Positions 35,040 to 43,405 of a stretch of DNA of 64,000 nt are shown here, piece after piece. The DNA comes from an uncultured Acetatifactor sp. GTDB taxonomy: Bacteria > Bacillota > Clostridia > Lachnospirales > Lachnospiraceae. Both the position numbers and the translations under genes were made by a program. The stretch covers positions 62,001 to 126,000 of the forward strand of contig CAJTXE010000004.1 of the NCBI GenBank assembly GCA_910580225.1, written 5' to 3'. The notes beneath the pieces were generated by a model. That model saw only the letters and a list, made by a program, of their open reading frames with translations, searched no databases and was not told where the DNA came from. The first letter of the stretch is position 1. Each line of letters starts with the position of its first letter.

Positions 35040-35906
35040 ATGAAGGTGGAACTTAGAACAGCAGTATCCCCAAGAGACATGAAGCACTATACCACGGAAC
35101 GTTTGAGAGAGGAATTCCTGATCCAGGATCTCTTTGTACCGGGGGAGATGAAACTGGTATACAGCCATATTGACAGAATTATCACAGGCGCTGCGGTGCC
35201 CACGGAGCCTATTTCTCTTACGGCAGGGGAGGAGCTTCGGGCAGAATACTTTTGCCAGAGGAGAGAACTGGGTGTGATCAACATCGGAGGTGCGGGCAGC
35301 ATTTCCGTTGACGGAAAGGTATACAAGGTAGGCTATAAGGAGGCCATGTATATCGGCATGGGTTCCAGGGATATCGTTTTTGCAAGCGAGGATGCCGCCT
35401 GCCCGGCAAAATTTTATCTGAATTCCGCACCGGCGCACAGAACCTGTCCTACGGTGCTGATCCGGCCGGAGGGCACACCGGAGGAGGGCGTGGTCATCGT
35501 AAAGGATGAGAACAAGGTGGAGCTTGGCTGTCTGGAGGACGCAAACCACCGTGTGATCTGCAAGTACATTCTTCCCGGCCAGGTGGAAAGCTGCCAGCTG
35601 GAGATGGGCATGACCAGACTGGAACCCGGCAGCGTGTGGAATACCATGCCCTGCCATACCCATGACAGGCGGATGGAGGTATATCTGTATTTTGAAATGC
35701 CGGAGGATGCCTTTGTCATGCATTATATGGGTGAACCCCAGGAGACCCGCCATATTGTCATGCGGAATGAAGAAGCGGTGATTTCACCCAGCTGGTCCAT
35801 TCATGCGGGATGCGGAACCAGGGCTTATACCTTTATATGGGGCATGGTGGGTGAGAACCAGGATTTCGACGATATGGACGGCATTGCCATGAAGGAGCTG
35901 CGGTAG
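35040..35906 (+). CDS. kduI: 5-keto-4-deoxyuronate isomerase
   Basis: 288 aa. Converts 5-keto-4-deoxyuronate (from unsaturated uronates released by pectin or glycosaminoglycan lyases) to 2,5-diketo-3-deoxygluconate. It matches E. coli KduI across its length, with the conserved stretches ERRELGVINIGGAGSI and WNTMPCHTHDRRMEVY and the C-terminal FIWGMVGENQ. Zn ligands are in the HTH...E cluster and the SWSIHAGCG His. AGAGAGG is very close to the ATG at 35040, so the GTG two codons on (35046) is a possible true start. First gene of the uronate operon. Confidence 0.96.
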   Translation: MKVELRTAVSPRDMKHYTTERLREEFLIQDLFVPGEMKLVYSHIDRIITGAAVPTEPISLTAGEELRAEYFCQRRELGVINIGGAGSISVDGKVYKVGYKEAMYIGMGSRDIVFASEDAACPAKFYLNSAPAHRTCPTVLIRPEGTPEEGVVIVKDENKVELGCLEDANHRVICKYILPGQVESCQLEMGMTRLEPGSVWNTMPCHTHDRRMEVYLYFEMPEDAFVMHYMGEPQETRHIVMRNEEAVISPSWSIHAGCGTRAYTFIWGMVGENQDFDDMDGIAMKELR

Positions 35907-36032
35907 AAATAAACAGAGCGGACCGCTGAAAGACAAAAAGGAAAATTCTGAAAAAGGACAGCGGAGAGACGAACCGGGAAAACAGAAAAAGAAAAGTAAA
36001 TTTATATAGAATTCAGAAAAGGAGAGCCGATT

Positions 36033-36836
36033 ATGTCAGCATTTACAAATTTTTCACTGGAAGGAAAAGTTGCGTTGGTAACGGGGGCGTCCTATGGAAT
36101 CGGATTTGCCATCGCATCCGCCTACGCAGAGGCAGGGGCTAAGATCTGCTTCAATGATATCAACCAGGAACTGGTGGACAAGGGACTGGCGGCTTATGAA
36201 GAGAGAGGCATCAAGGCCCACGGCTACGTCTGCGATGTTACCGATGAGGACGCCGTAAATGCCTTGGTGGCCCGGATCGAAGCGGAAGTGGGCGTCATCG
36301 ATATTCTGGTAAACAATGCAGGTATCATCAAGCGGATTCCCATGACCGAGATGACTGCCGCCCAGTTCCGCCAGGTCATTGATATCGACTTAAACGGTCC
36401 CTTTATCGTATCCAAGGCAGTGATTCCGTCCATGATCAAGAAGGGGCACGGCAAGATTATCAACATCTGCTCCATGATGTCTGAACTGGGACGGGAGACC
36501 GTGTCCGCATATGCTTCCGCAAAGGGCGGCCTGAAAATGCTGACCAGGAATATATGTTCCGAGTACGGCAGATACAATATCCAGTGCAACGGCCTTGGCC
36601 CCGGTTATATCGAGACCCCTCAGACCGCACCCCTGCGGGAAGTGCAGCCTGACGGCAGCAGACATCCCTTTGATCAGTTTATCTGTGCCAAGACGCCTGC
36701 CAACCGCTGGCTGAAACCGGAGGAACTGACAGGACCTGCAGTGTTTCTGGCATCAGAGGCATCCAATGCCGTAAACGGCCATATCCTCTATGTGGACGGA
36801 GGCATTCTGGCCTACATCGGAAAGCAGCCGGAATAA
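36033..36836 (+). CDS. kduD: SDR-family KduD / gluconate 5-dehydrogenase
   Basis: 267 aa NAD(P)-dependent short-chain dehydrogenase. The cofactor loop is TGASYGIG (17-24), NNAG at 94-97, catalytic Y160 and K164 (YASAK). In this context it should reduce 2,5-diketo-3-deoxygluconate to 2-keto-3-deoxygluconate; automatic annotation often calls the family gluconate 5-dehydrogenase. GGAGAG lies 9 bases before the ATG. Follows kduI after 126 bp. Confidence 0.9.
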   Translation: MSAFTNFSLEGKVALVTGASYGIGFAIASAYAEAGAKICFNDINQELVDKGLAAYEERGIKAHGYVCDVTDEDAVNALVARIEAEVGVIDILVNNAGIIKRIPMTEMTAAQFRQVIDIDLNGPFIVSKAVIPSMIKKGHGKIINICSMMSELGRETVSAYASAKGGLKMLTRNICSEYGRYNIQCNGLGPGYIETPQTAPLREVQPDGSRHPFDQFICAKTPANRWLKPEELTGPAVFLASEASNAVNGHILYVDGGILAYIGKQPE

Positions 36837-36870
36837 GGAAAAATGCGCAGCGGCTATCCTAAAGTCGTGA

Positions 36871-36934
36871 GGCACATGAGATAAACTTTCATGAGGAACT
36901 GTGGAGTGAAAGTTTATCTCATGGGAAGTGTGCC
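36871..36934. repeat. Perfect 17-bp inverted repeat (hairpin) in the kduD-isomerase gap
   Basis: CATGAGATAAACTTTCA (36875-36891) and its exact complement (36907-36923) enclose a 15-base loop; GGCACA/TGTGCC extend it at the edges after small bulges. No T-run follows, so it is not a classic terminator. Two smaller hairpins follow (ATTGCC-GAA-GGCAAT at 36951-36965; GTCGC-GCA-GCGAC at 36974-36986) before the next AGGAGG. Confidence 0.7.
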
Positions 36935-37008
36935 GAAGGGACTTTACACGATTGCCGAAGGCAATTTGAGTTGTCGCGCAGCGACTATAAATAGGAGGCA
37001 AACAGAAA

Positions 37009-37647
37009 ATGAAAATAGCATTGGTTCAGGAGAACAGCCAGGCGGCAAAAAACGAACTTATTTATACCACTCTGAAGAAGGTGGTGGAACCCATGGGGCA
37101 TGAGGTATACAATTACGGCATGCACAGCGCGGAGGATCCTCATTCCCGCACCTATGTGCAGAACGGCATTCTGGCGGCGGTGCTGCTGAATTCCGGTGCT
37201 GCGGATTATGTGATTACGGGCTGCGGCACGGGTCAGGGGGCCATGCTGGCCTGCAATTCTTTTCCCAAGGTGCTCTGCGGACACATTGCCACACCTTTGG
37301 ATGCATATTTGTTCTCCCAGGTGAACGACGGAAACTGTGCAGCGATTCCTTTTGCACAGAATTTCGGTTGGGGCGGGGAGCTGAATCTGCAGTATACCTT
37401 CGAAAAACTGTTCTGTGCGCCCGGCGGCGGTGGTTATCCCCCGGAAAGAGTGGAGCCGGAGCAGAGAAATAAAAAAATTCTGGATAAAGTGAAGGAAGTC
37501 ACCCATACTGATATTATATCCATTCTGAAGAATCTGGACAGGGAACTGGTAAAGGGCGCTCTGGCCGGGGAGACGTTCCAGGAGTATTTCTTTGCAAACT
37601 GTAAGTGTGACGAAATTGCATCGGCGGTGAAGGAAGTCCTGGCATAA
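37009..37647 (+). CDS. RpiB/LacAB-family sugar isomerase (DhuI-like)
   Basis: 212 aa. RpiB fold signatures are visible: early ALVQENSQAAKNE, HEVYNYG, the GCGTGQGAMLACN anion-hole loop and GHIATPLDAYLFSQVNDGN. The C-terminus is about 60 residues longer than RpiB. Streptococcal DhuI, an RpiB-family isomerase of 4-deoxy-L-threo-5-hexosulose uronate, does the same reaction as KduI, and this gene's position in a uronate operon suggests a like role or a related sugar. AGGAGG lies 11 bases before the ATG. Exact substrate unproven. Confidence 0.82.
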   Translation: MKIALVQENSQAAKNELIYTTLKKVVEPMGHEVYNYGMHSAEDPHSRTYVQNGILAAVLLNSGAADYVITGCGTGQGAMLACNSFPKVLCGHIATPLDAYLFSQVNDGNCAAIPFAQNFGWGGELNLQYTFEKLFCAPGGGGYPPERVEPEQRNKKILDKVKEVTHTDIISILKNLDRELVKGALAGETFQEYFFANCKCDEIASAVKEVLA

Positions 37648-37740
37648 GCGGTTATCGTGGAAAGGGAATGGTCAAAGGACAGAGTTTCAAACCGAGGAGA
37701 AGAACAAAAAGCATGGAAAGGCATGCGGAAAAGAGGGAAA

Positions 37741-38700
37741 ATGAACGCAGTATTGGAGCAGATCAGCAAAATTGGCATTGTTCCCGTGGTGAAGATTGAC
37801 AGAGCGGAGGATGCGCTTCCCCTGGCCAGGGCCCTGTGCGCAGGCGGACTGCCCTGTGCCGAGGTGACCTTCCGTACCGGCGCGGCAGCGGAGGCAATCC
37901 GCATTATGACCGCCAACTTCCCTGATATGTGCGTGGGCGCAGGCACCGTACTGAATGCGGAGCAGGTGGATGCCGCAATGGAAGCAGGCGCGAAGTTCAT
38001 TGTCAGCCCGGGATTCAATCTCAGGACAGTGAAGTATTGCATGGAGAAAAATATACCGGTTACGCCGGGGATTTCCAGTCCTTCCGAGATCGAGCAGGCC
38101 ATAGAGCTGGGTCTGGAGGTGGTGAAATTTTTCCCGGCAGAGCAGTCCGGCGGTCTGGCGAAGATCAAGGCCATGGCTGCACCCTATGGAAACATGAAAT
38201 TTATGCCTACCGGAGGCATCAACGCAAAGAATCTGACTTCCTACCTGGATTTCGGCAAGGTAATCGCCTGCGGCGGTTCCTGGATGGTGACCGGGGACCT
38301 GATCAATGAGGGTGCTTGGGACAGAATTGAGCAGCTGACCAGAGAGGCTGTTCAGACCATGCTTGGTTTTGAGCTGGCCCATATCGGTGTGAATTCCGAG
38401 AGTAAGGAAGAGGCGGACAGGACTGTGAGCCGTCTGGCCTTTCTGTTCGGCCTACCTGTAAAGGTGGGCAGCGGCGGCAGCTTTGCCGGCACCATTGTGG
38501 AAGTGCTGAACAGCCATGGCAGAGGCTCCATGGGGCACATTGCCATTCGGACGAATTATATTGAACGGGCCATCAACTATATGCGCACGGTGCTTGGGGC
38601 GGACTTTGAAGAACCCATCCTGCGGCCGGACGGCAAGATCAATGCCATCTATCTGAAGGAAGAGATCGGCGGGTTTGCGGTGCATCTTCTGCAGAAATAG
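37741..38700 (+). CDS. eda: KDPG/KHG aldolase fused to a VOC-type domain
   Basis: 319 aa. Residues 1-210 are a class I KDPG aldolase: E41 (EVTFRT), CVGAGTVL, and the Schiff-base lysine K129 (VVKFFPAE), with the phosphate loop FMPTGGI. It cleaves 2-keto-3-deoxy-6-phosphogluconate to pyruvate and glyceraldehyde-3-phosphate. Residues from about 215 (AHIGVNSES to GGFAVHLLQK) are an added glyoxalase/VOC-like module with no assigned job. GAGGG lies just before the ATG at 37741; the earlier in-frame start at 37657 has none. Works after kdgK in the pathway. Confidence 0.92.
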   Translation: MNAVLEQISKIGIVPVVKIDRAEDALPLARALCAGGLPCAEVTFRTGAAAEAIRIMTANFPDMCVGAGTVLNAEQVDAAMEAGAKFIVSPGFNLRTVKYCMEKNIPVTPGISSPSEIEQAIELGLEVVKFFPAEQSGGLAKIKAMAAPYGNMKFMPTGGINAKNLTSYLDFGKVIACGGSWMVTGDLINEGAWDRIEQLTREAVQTMLGFELAHIGVNSESKEEADRTVSRLAFLFGLPVKVGSGGSFAGTIVEVLNSHGRGSMGHIAIRTNYIERAINYMRTVLGADFEEPILRPDGKINAIYLKEEIGGFAVHLLQK

Positions 38701-38795
38701 CGGACAGAAGCTTCCCGGAGGGATTCTTTTTCAGGAGTGAAGCAAGGGTAGGGACTTTGAAGGTAAGGCATTTCACAGGAAAGGATAAGAGATCA

Positions 38796-39827
38796 ATGGC
38801 AAAGGTTATTACCATGGGGGAGATCATGCTGAGACTGTCCACCCCCAATTTTGAGAAGTTTATTCAGGCGGATGAGTTTGACATTAACTATGGCGGCGGG
38901 GAGGCCAATGTGGCGGTATCCCTGGCAAATTACGGTCATAATGCGGAGTTTGTGACGGCAGTGCCGGACAATGAGATCGGTGAGTGCGCGGCAGCGGCCC
39001 TTAGGAAGTACAATGTAGGGACAAAACACATCGCAAAGTGCGGGGAGCGTCTGGGTATTTACTTTCTGGAGAGCGGCTCTTCCATGAGACCCTCCAAGGT
39101 GATCTATGACAGGGCCCATTCCTCCATTTCCACCGCTACGGCGGCTGACTTTGACTTCGACGCAATTTTTGCAGAGGCGGACTGGTTCCATTTCACGGGC
39201 ATTACCCCTGCCATATCCGACGGAGCTGCGGCACTGACGGAGGATGCGCTGAAGGCGGCGAAGAAGCATGGTGTTAAGGTGTCTGTGGACCTGAATTTCC
39301 GCAAGAAGCTCTGGACTTCCGAGAAGGCCCAGAAGGTGATGAAGAACCTGATGCAGTATGTGGATGTGTGCATCGGAAACGAAGAGGACGCGGAACTGGT
39401 ACTTGGATACAAACCCGGCAAGACGGATGTGACCAGCGGGGATCTGGAACTGGCGGGATATCAATCCATATTCGAGCAGATGGTTGCCGATTACAACTTT
39501 GAATATTGCATCTCTTCCCTGCGGGTAAGCCATTCCGCTTCCGACAATGGTTGGTCCGCCTGCATTTATGCCAGGGATACCAAAGAGTTTTACCACTCGA
39601 AAGAATACAGTATTCATCCCATTGTAGATCGTGTGGGAGGCGGAGATTCTTTTGCAGGTGGTGTGATCTGCGGGCTCCTGGACGGGAAAGATTTTAAGGC
39701 GGCATTGGAGTTTGGCGTGGCTGCTTCCGCATTGAAGCATACCATTCCCGGTGACTTTAATCTGGTATCCAGGAAGGAAGTGGAGACACTGGCCGGCGGC
39801 GATGCTTCCGGACGTGTGCAGAGATAA
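38796..39827 (+). CDS. kdgK: 2-keto-3-deoxygluconate kinase (PfkB family)
   Basis: 343 aa ribokinase-fold sugar kinase. N-terminal VITMGEIMLRLS, glycine-rich NYGGGEANVAVSLANYGH, and the C-terminal PfkB signature DRVGGGDSFAGGVICGLL containing the catalytic Asp. It phosphorylates 2-keto-3-deoxygluconate made by KduD, feeding the adjacent aldolase. AGGAAAGGA precedes the ATG at 38796; the in-frame TTG at 38757 is less likely. Last gene of the operon before a strong terminator. Confidence 0.93.
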   Translation: MAKVITMGEIMLRLSTPNFEKFIQADEFDINYGGGEANVAVSLANYGHNAEFVTAVPDNEIGECAAAALRKYNVGTKHIAKCGERLGIYFLESGSSMRPSKVIYDRAHSSISTATAADFDFDAIFAEADWFHFTGITPAISDGAAALTEDALKAAKKHGVKVSVDLNFRKKLWTSEKAQKVMKNLMQYVDVCIGNEEDAELVLGYKPGKTDVTSGDLELAGYQSIFEQMVADYNFEYCISSLRVSHSASDNGWSACIYARDTKEFYHSKEYSIHPIVDRVGGGDSFAGGVICGLLDGKDFKAALEFGVAASALKHTIPGDFNLVSRKEVETLAGGDASGRVQR

Positions 39828-39946
39828 GAGCGGTATGCAGTCAGGCAGAGAGTGGTGGGTGTAGCTCTTTCAGGGATTGCAGTGTCAGGGAAAATACCAT
39901 ATATCTGTCTGGTAAGAAATCAAATGGAAGAAACAGATTTTCGGAG

Positions 39947-39995
39947 AAAAGTCAGGACCGTCGCGGTAAGAATTGCGGCGGTTCCTGACTTTTTA
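39947..39995 (+). terminator. Rho-independent terminator of the uronate operon
   Basis: AAAAGTCAGGA (39947-39957) pairs with TCCTGACTTTT (39983-39993); CCG/CGG and GCGG-type pairs extend the stem inward. It ends just before the transposon target site. Confidence 0.9.
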
Positions 39996-40009
39996 TCTGG
40001 TAGAGTAAG

Positions 40010-40033
40010 CAGCTCTGACGATTAAAAAAATTG
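40010..40033. repeat. Left terminal inverted repeat of the transposon
   Basis: CAGCTCTGACGA followed by TTAAAAAAATT. The first 12 bases are an exact complement of the right end and later bases match in part. A separate 9-bp hairpin CGCATTTTC-TGG-GAAAATGCG lies just inside at 40047-40067. Confidence 0.75.
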
Positions 40034-40242
40034 CAAATAAAAACTTCGCATTTTCTGGGAAAATGCGAGATGAATGAAACCAGATAAGGAGAAAACTCAA
40101 AATTTTGTTTAAGACAACAGACACAAGACAATGGAACGCCTAAAGGAAGAAAACGCGTTAGAATGGACAGGAAGACTGAATAACATAAGGGCGTGTGCGA
40201 GGGAGATTTGAACAAGGAAATTATTTTTGTATAAGTACAGAA

Positions 40243-40265
40243 AGGCGGCAGAAAATTTGCCGCCT
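40243..40265. terminator. Hairpin upstream of the MerR promoter
   Basis: AGGCGGCA (40243-40250) pairs with TGCCGCCT (40258-40265), followed by A5T4. It probably insulates the MerR promoter from upstream transcription. Confidence 0.6.
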
Positions 40266-40285
40266 AAAAATTTTCCGAAAAGGTC

Positions 40286-40316
40286 TTGCTTATTACGTTG
40301 CGTAATGATTTATAAT
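40286..40316 (+). promoter_or_regulatory. MerR-type promoter with 19-bp spacer and dyad operator
   Basis: TTGCTT (40286-40291) and TATAAT (40311-40316) are 19 bp apart, the overlong spacing typical of MerR-controlled promoters. The palindrome ATTACG-TTG-CGTAAT (40292-40306) sits in the spacer. This predicts autoregulated, ligand-induced expression of the three genes that follow. Confidence 0.85.
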
Positions 40317-40338
40317 ATGTTTCAGGAGGTAATGGACT

Positions 40339-41136
40339 ATGGCAAAATACAGGGCAATTCCAGATGGATATATGACAGTTGGAGAAGTTGCGAAGAAAAT
40401 GGGAATAACTGTCCGAACGATGCAATATTACGACAAAGAGGGATTACTCTCTCCATCAGCAGAAAGTGAGGGTGGGCGCAGGCTTTATACGGATAAAGAT
40501 TTAGTTACACTTCATCAGATTTTGTCCTTGAAATCATTAGGATTTTCTTTGGATGATATAAAGCGACGCTTAATTTCTTTAGAAACGCCGACTGATGTGG
40601 CAACTGCCCTTACCGAACAGGCAGATAGTATACGAGAGAAAATAGAACAGCTAACAGATTCTTTGACAGCAATAGAACAGTTAAAAGCAGAAGTGTTACA
40701 AATGCAGACCGTCAATTTTAAGGCATATGCAGATATTATTGTCAATCTGCAAATGAAAAATGGCTCTTACTACCTTATTAAGCGTTTCGATGACGACACC
40801 CTTGACCATATCCGTAATCAATTTGACAGGGAAAGTGGTTTGGATTTTATGGACAGGTTTAATCGTTTGAGCGATAAAATCCTACAATTTCAAAAGGAAA
40901 ATGTGCCCCCCGAAAGTGAAAAGTGCCAGCAGGTTGTACAAGAATATTGGGGCTTGATTATGGAATTTACAGACGGCGATATGAGTATGTTGCCGAAATT
41001 GATGGAAATTGGCAATATTGATACTGCTACAAACGCTTGGGAAGAAAGACAAAAAATCGTAAACGACTATTTAGAGCCAGCTTTGCAAGTTTACTTTTCA
41101 AAACTCGGAGTAAATCCGTTTGAGGAGGTGGATTGA
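40339..41136 (+). CDS. MerR-family regulator with ligand-binding C-terminus
   Basis: 265 aa. The N-terminal MerR helix-turn-helix and wing are at YMTVGEVAKKMGITVRTMQYYDKEGLL and GGRRLYTDKDL. A coiled-coil dimerisation helix (about 75-125) follows, then a helical C-terminal domain of the TipA ligand-binding type (about 150-260). GGAGG lies 8 bases before the ATG. It presumably binds the dyad in its own promoter and senses a drug exported by the ABC system encoded next, whose ATG overlaps its stop. Confidence 0.92.
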   Translation: MAKYRAIPDGYMTVGEVAKKMGITVRTMQYYDKEGLLSPSAESEGGRRLYTDKDLVTLHQILSLKSLGFSLDDIKRRLISLETPTDVATALTEQADSIREKIEQLTDSLTAIEQLKAEVLQMQTVNFKAYADIIVNLQMKNGSYYLIKRFDDDTLDHIRNQFDRESGLDFMDRFNRLSDKILQFQKENVPPESEKCQQVVQEYWGLIMEFTDGDMSMLPKLMEIGNIDTATNAWEERQKIVNDYLEPALQVYFSKLGVNPFEEVD

Positions 41137-41951
41137 TGAACCGTGCAATACAAGTTAGTGAATTAAGGAAAAGCTATGGTAGCCATATTGTTCTTAAGGG
41201 ACTTAATTTTCAAATCGAAAAAGGAGAAGTATTTTCTCTGCTTGGCGTAAATGGAGCAGGAAAAACGACATCTCTGGAATGTATCGAGGGTTTGAAGAAA
41301 TACGACAGCGGTACCATCATCGTAAATGGGAAAATGGGTATTCAGCTGCAATCATCATCTTTGCCTGCGCACATCAAACCTATGGAGGCTATAAAGCTGT
41401 TTGCAAAATGGAATACAGCAAAGATTGACTACTCTATGCTTCATACTCTTGGTATCAAAGAAATTGAGAAAAAGCAGTATGTCCAACTATCCACAGGGCA
41501 AAAAAGGCGTTTACATCTTGCCCTTGCGCTTATCAGCAATCCAGATATTATTTTCCTTGATGAGCCGACTGCGGGGCTTGATGTGGAGGGCAGACTTTCA
41601 CTTCATGAGCAAATCCGAAAGCTCAAATCACAAGGAAAAACAATTGTTTTGGCAAGCCATGATATGGCAGAGGTAGAAACGTTATGTGACCGTATTGCCA
41701 TTTTAAATCACGGCAATATTGTTTTTTGCGGCACAGCTTCGGAACTTACAGACAAGGTTGGAAAAAAATATTATATCCATATCAAAACGCTGCAAGGGGA
41801 CGATACTTTTGAAACGGACAATATTGAAGATGCTTTGATTTCTCTGCTTGACGAGTTAAAACAAAAGGGAATTCATGTGTTAGATATTAAAGTTGACCGT
41901 GGCACACTGGAACAGCATTTTATGGAAATGACGAGGAGGGAAGCGGAATGA
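41136..41951 (+). CDS. ABC efflux ATPase (drug-type)
   Basis: 271 aa. Walker A is in LLGVNGAGKTTS, signature LSTGQKRR, Walker B IIFLDEPTAGLD and the switch His in LASHDMAE. The C-terminal 60 residues are the regulatory extension common in CcmA/DrrA-like exporters. The ATG at 41136 overlaps the regulator's stop. It pairs with the permease downstream, forming a two-component exporter under MerR control. Confidence 0.92.
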   Translation: MNRAIQVSELRKSYGSHIVLKGLNFQIEKGEVFSLLGVNGAGKTTSLECIEGLKKYDSGTIIVNGKMGIQLQSSSLPAHIKPMEAIKLFAKWNTAKIDYSMLHTLGIKEIEKKQYVQLSTGQKRRLHLALALISNPDIIFLDEPTAGLDVEGRLSLHEQIRKLKSQGKTIVLASHDMAEVETLCDRIAILNHGNIVFCGTASELTDKVGKKYYIHIKTLQGDDTFETDNIEDALISLLDELKQKGIHVLDIKVDRGTLEQHFMEMTRREAE

Positions 41952-42664
41952 GTGGGTTTTTATATGGCGTTGCGTTACAGTGGAAATTGGATATACGAAG
42001 CAAATCTTTATTAGTCACCTGCTATATCATTCCGCTTATATTCTTTCTTCTTATGGGCGGTATTTTCACTTCTGTTATGCCCGATATGAGAAGTACGCTC
42101 ATCCAATCTATGATTGTGATGAGTGTTTCAATGGTGGCATTTATTGGACTGCCGCCATCGCTGATTGAAACTTATGGAAGTGACATAAACAAAGTCTATA
42201 AAGCAAACGGAGTGCCTATCTATTTAGGTCTTGTTACAATATTTTTTTCCGCATTTATACATTTGATGATTGCCTGTGCTGTGATAGTGCTGCTAGCTCC
42301 CGTGCTATTTGAAGCGGATTTACCAGCACAGCTTCCGATTTTCTTATTTGCACTTGCCATATATATTATCGTGTCATTAAGCGTTGGAAGTATTTTAGGA
42401 TTGATTATAAAAAATCAAGCGAAATTGACGATGACAGCGCAGTTAGTGTTTCTGCCTTCAATTATGCTTTCGGGGATTATGTTCCCCATTGATTTGTTAC
42501 CCGATTTTCTTAAAATGACCGGGCGTATTTTCCCCGCTTCCTGTGGATACCGGTTGATGTTGGATAAGGGCTTTTGCCTTGATAATCTGTGGTATCTAAT
42601 CCTTGTCTTTTTTATGGCGGTAATTGTATGTGGAATACTTTTGAAGAAACAGAAATCGAAATAG
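41948..42664 (+). CDS. ABC-2 type efflux permease
   Basis: 238 aa with six predicted helices, the layout of ABC-2 drug and lipid exporters (DrrB-like). The conserved region near IMLSGIMFPIDLLPDFLK matches the family. Overlaps the ATPase stop by four bases (ATGA). Function: efflux of the ligand sensed by the MerR-family protein; substrate unknown. Confidence 0.9.
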   Translation: MSGFLYGVALQWKLDIRSKSLLVTCYIIPLIFFLLMGGIFTSVMPDMRSTLIQSMIVMSVSMVAFIGLPPSLIETYGSDINKVYKANGVPIYLGLVTIFFSAFIHLMIACAVIVLLAPVLFEADLPAQLPIFLFALAIYIIVSLSVGSILGLIIKNQAKLTMTAQLVFLPSIMLSGIMFPIDLLPDFLKMTGRIFPASCGYRLMLDKGFCLDNLWYLILVFFMAVIVCGILLKKQKSK

Positions 42665-42677
42665 TTAGGACAGCCGT

Positions 42678-42890
42678 ATGAATAAAAATGAATGGATACT
42701 TTGCCCCATTTGTGGCGGCAAAACCATCGGGCATATGATCGCCCAGATTCTGGAGGCATGGGAAAGCCTTTGGGAAAAGGTGAGGCAGAGCAGGGAACAG
42801 AAGCACCGGAGACTCCTGGAAGCATGGAAACAGGAACGGCTGAGGGAATTTGCTGTTCAAAAGGGGTATCAGATCAGATTTAAATGGTGA
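42678..42890 (+). pseudogene. Chimeric remnant: KTR-domain start joined to an unrelated tail
   Basis: 70 aa. The first 16 residues (NEWILCPICGGKT) match the start of the small cysteine-rich KTR proteins carried by Tn916-like and related elements. The second CxxC knuckle and the KTR core are missing. Instead a basic, Trp- and Arg-rich helical tail follows (LEAWESLWEKVRQSRE). No good ribosome site. Probably the product of a deletion that fused two reading frames. Confidence 0.5.
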
Positions 42891-42916
42891 GCAGGATTTT
42901 CCCAGTAGAGATATCC

Positions 42917-42942
42917 ATAAATAAATTTACTCGTCAGAGCTG
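42917..42942. repeat. Internal copy of the transposon right end
   Basis: 26 bp (ATAAATAAATTTACTCGTCA, then GAGCTG) identical to 46018-46043 and in the same orientation. The bases after it (CAGTATTAT) do not match TAGAGTAAG, so it is not the partner of the current left end. It may record an earlier, smaller element. Confidence 0.8.
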
Positions 42943-42959
42943 CAGTATTATATTCCCGC

Positions 42960-42988
42960 TTGACAAATATGGTAAGATAGCTTATGAT
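42960..42988 (+). promoter_or_regulatory. Sigma-A promoter for the small secreted protein
   Basis: TTGACA (42960-42965), 17-bp spacer, TATGAT (42983-42988), 94 bp before the gene at 43082 and 17 bp after the internal transposon-end copy. Confidence 0.7.
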
Positions 42989-43081
42989 GTAGTCATACGG
43001 ATAGAAGCCACGGCCGGGCTAGTCCTTATATTGCGAATGTATTATATGAAAATGTGTTGCGTAAAGAAAGGGGAACAATTT

Positions 43082-43405
43082 ATGAAGAGAAAGATTTTTT
43101 CCTTGATGTTGGCGTTAACGGTATGTGTCAGTATGGTGTTTTCAACTTCTAATCCTGTAAAGGCGGAACCTGCGCATGCGGAATCCACACATGCGAGCTG
43201 CGAGCACGAGACACCGCCCACAGTCGAAATTCAAGATTTGGGTTATAATTTCAATGATACACATCATTGGACAATGACTCTCTATATTGTAAGATGCAGC
43301 AGATGTAATAACGTAATGGAAACAAGAACTGTAGAAGGGACAAAGGAGGGGCATATAAGACATTTCGATAATAGAAAATGTGATTTTTGTGACCATACAT
43401 TATAG
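43082..43405 (+). CDS. Small secreted Cys-rich protein, unknown function
   Basis: 107 aa. Sec signal peptide MKRKIFSLMLALTVCVSMVF with cleavage near VKA-EP. The mature 80 residues have a His-rich start, a CSRCNN knuckle and a CDFCDH end, suggesting a zinc ribbon or two disulphides outside the cell. AAAGGGG lies 9 bases before the ATG, which is chosen over upstream in-frame starts for the signal peptide. Cargo of the transposon; I do not recognise the family. Confidence 0.65.
   Translation: MKRKIFSLMLALTVCVSMVFSTSNPVKAEPAHAESTHASCEHETPPTVEIQDLGYNFNDTHHWTMTLYIVRCSRCNNVMETRTVEGTKEGHIRHFDNRKCDFCDHTL

Noticed and set aside
36875..36923. 17-bp hairpin as an intrinsic terminator
   Set aside because: No T-run follows on either strand.
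40010..42942. MerR-ABC segment as a complete transposon on its own
   Set aside because: The bases outside the internal end (CAGTATTAT) do not match the left target TAGAGTAAG; only the 46043 end gives a duplication.
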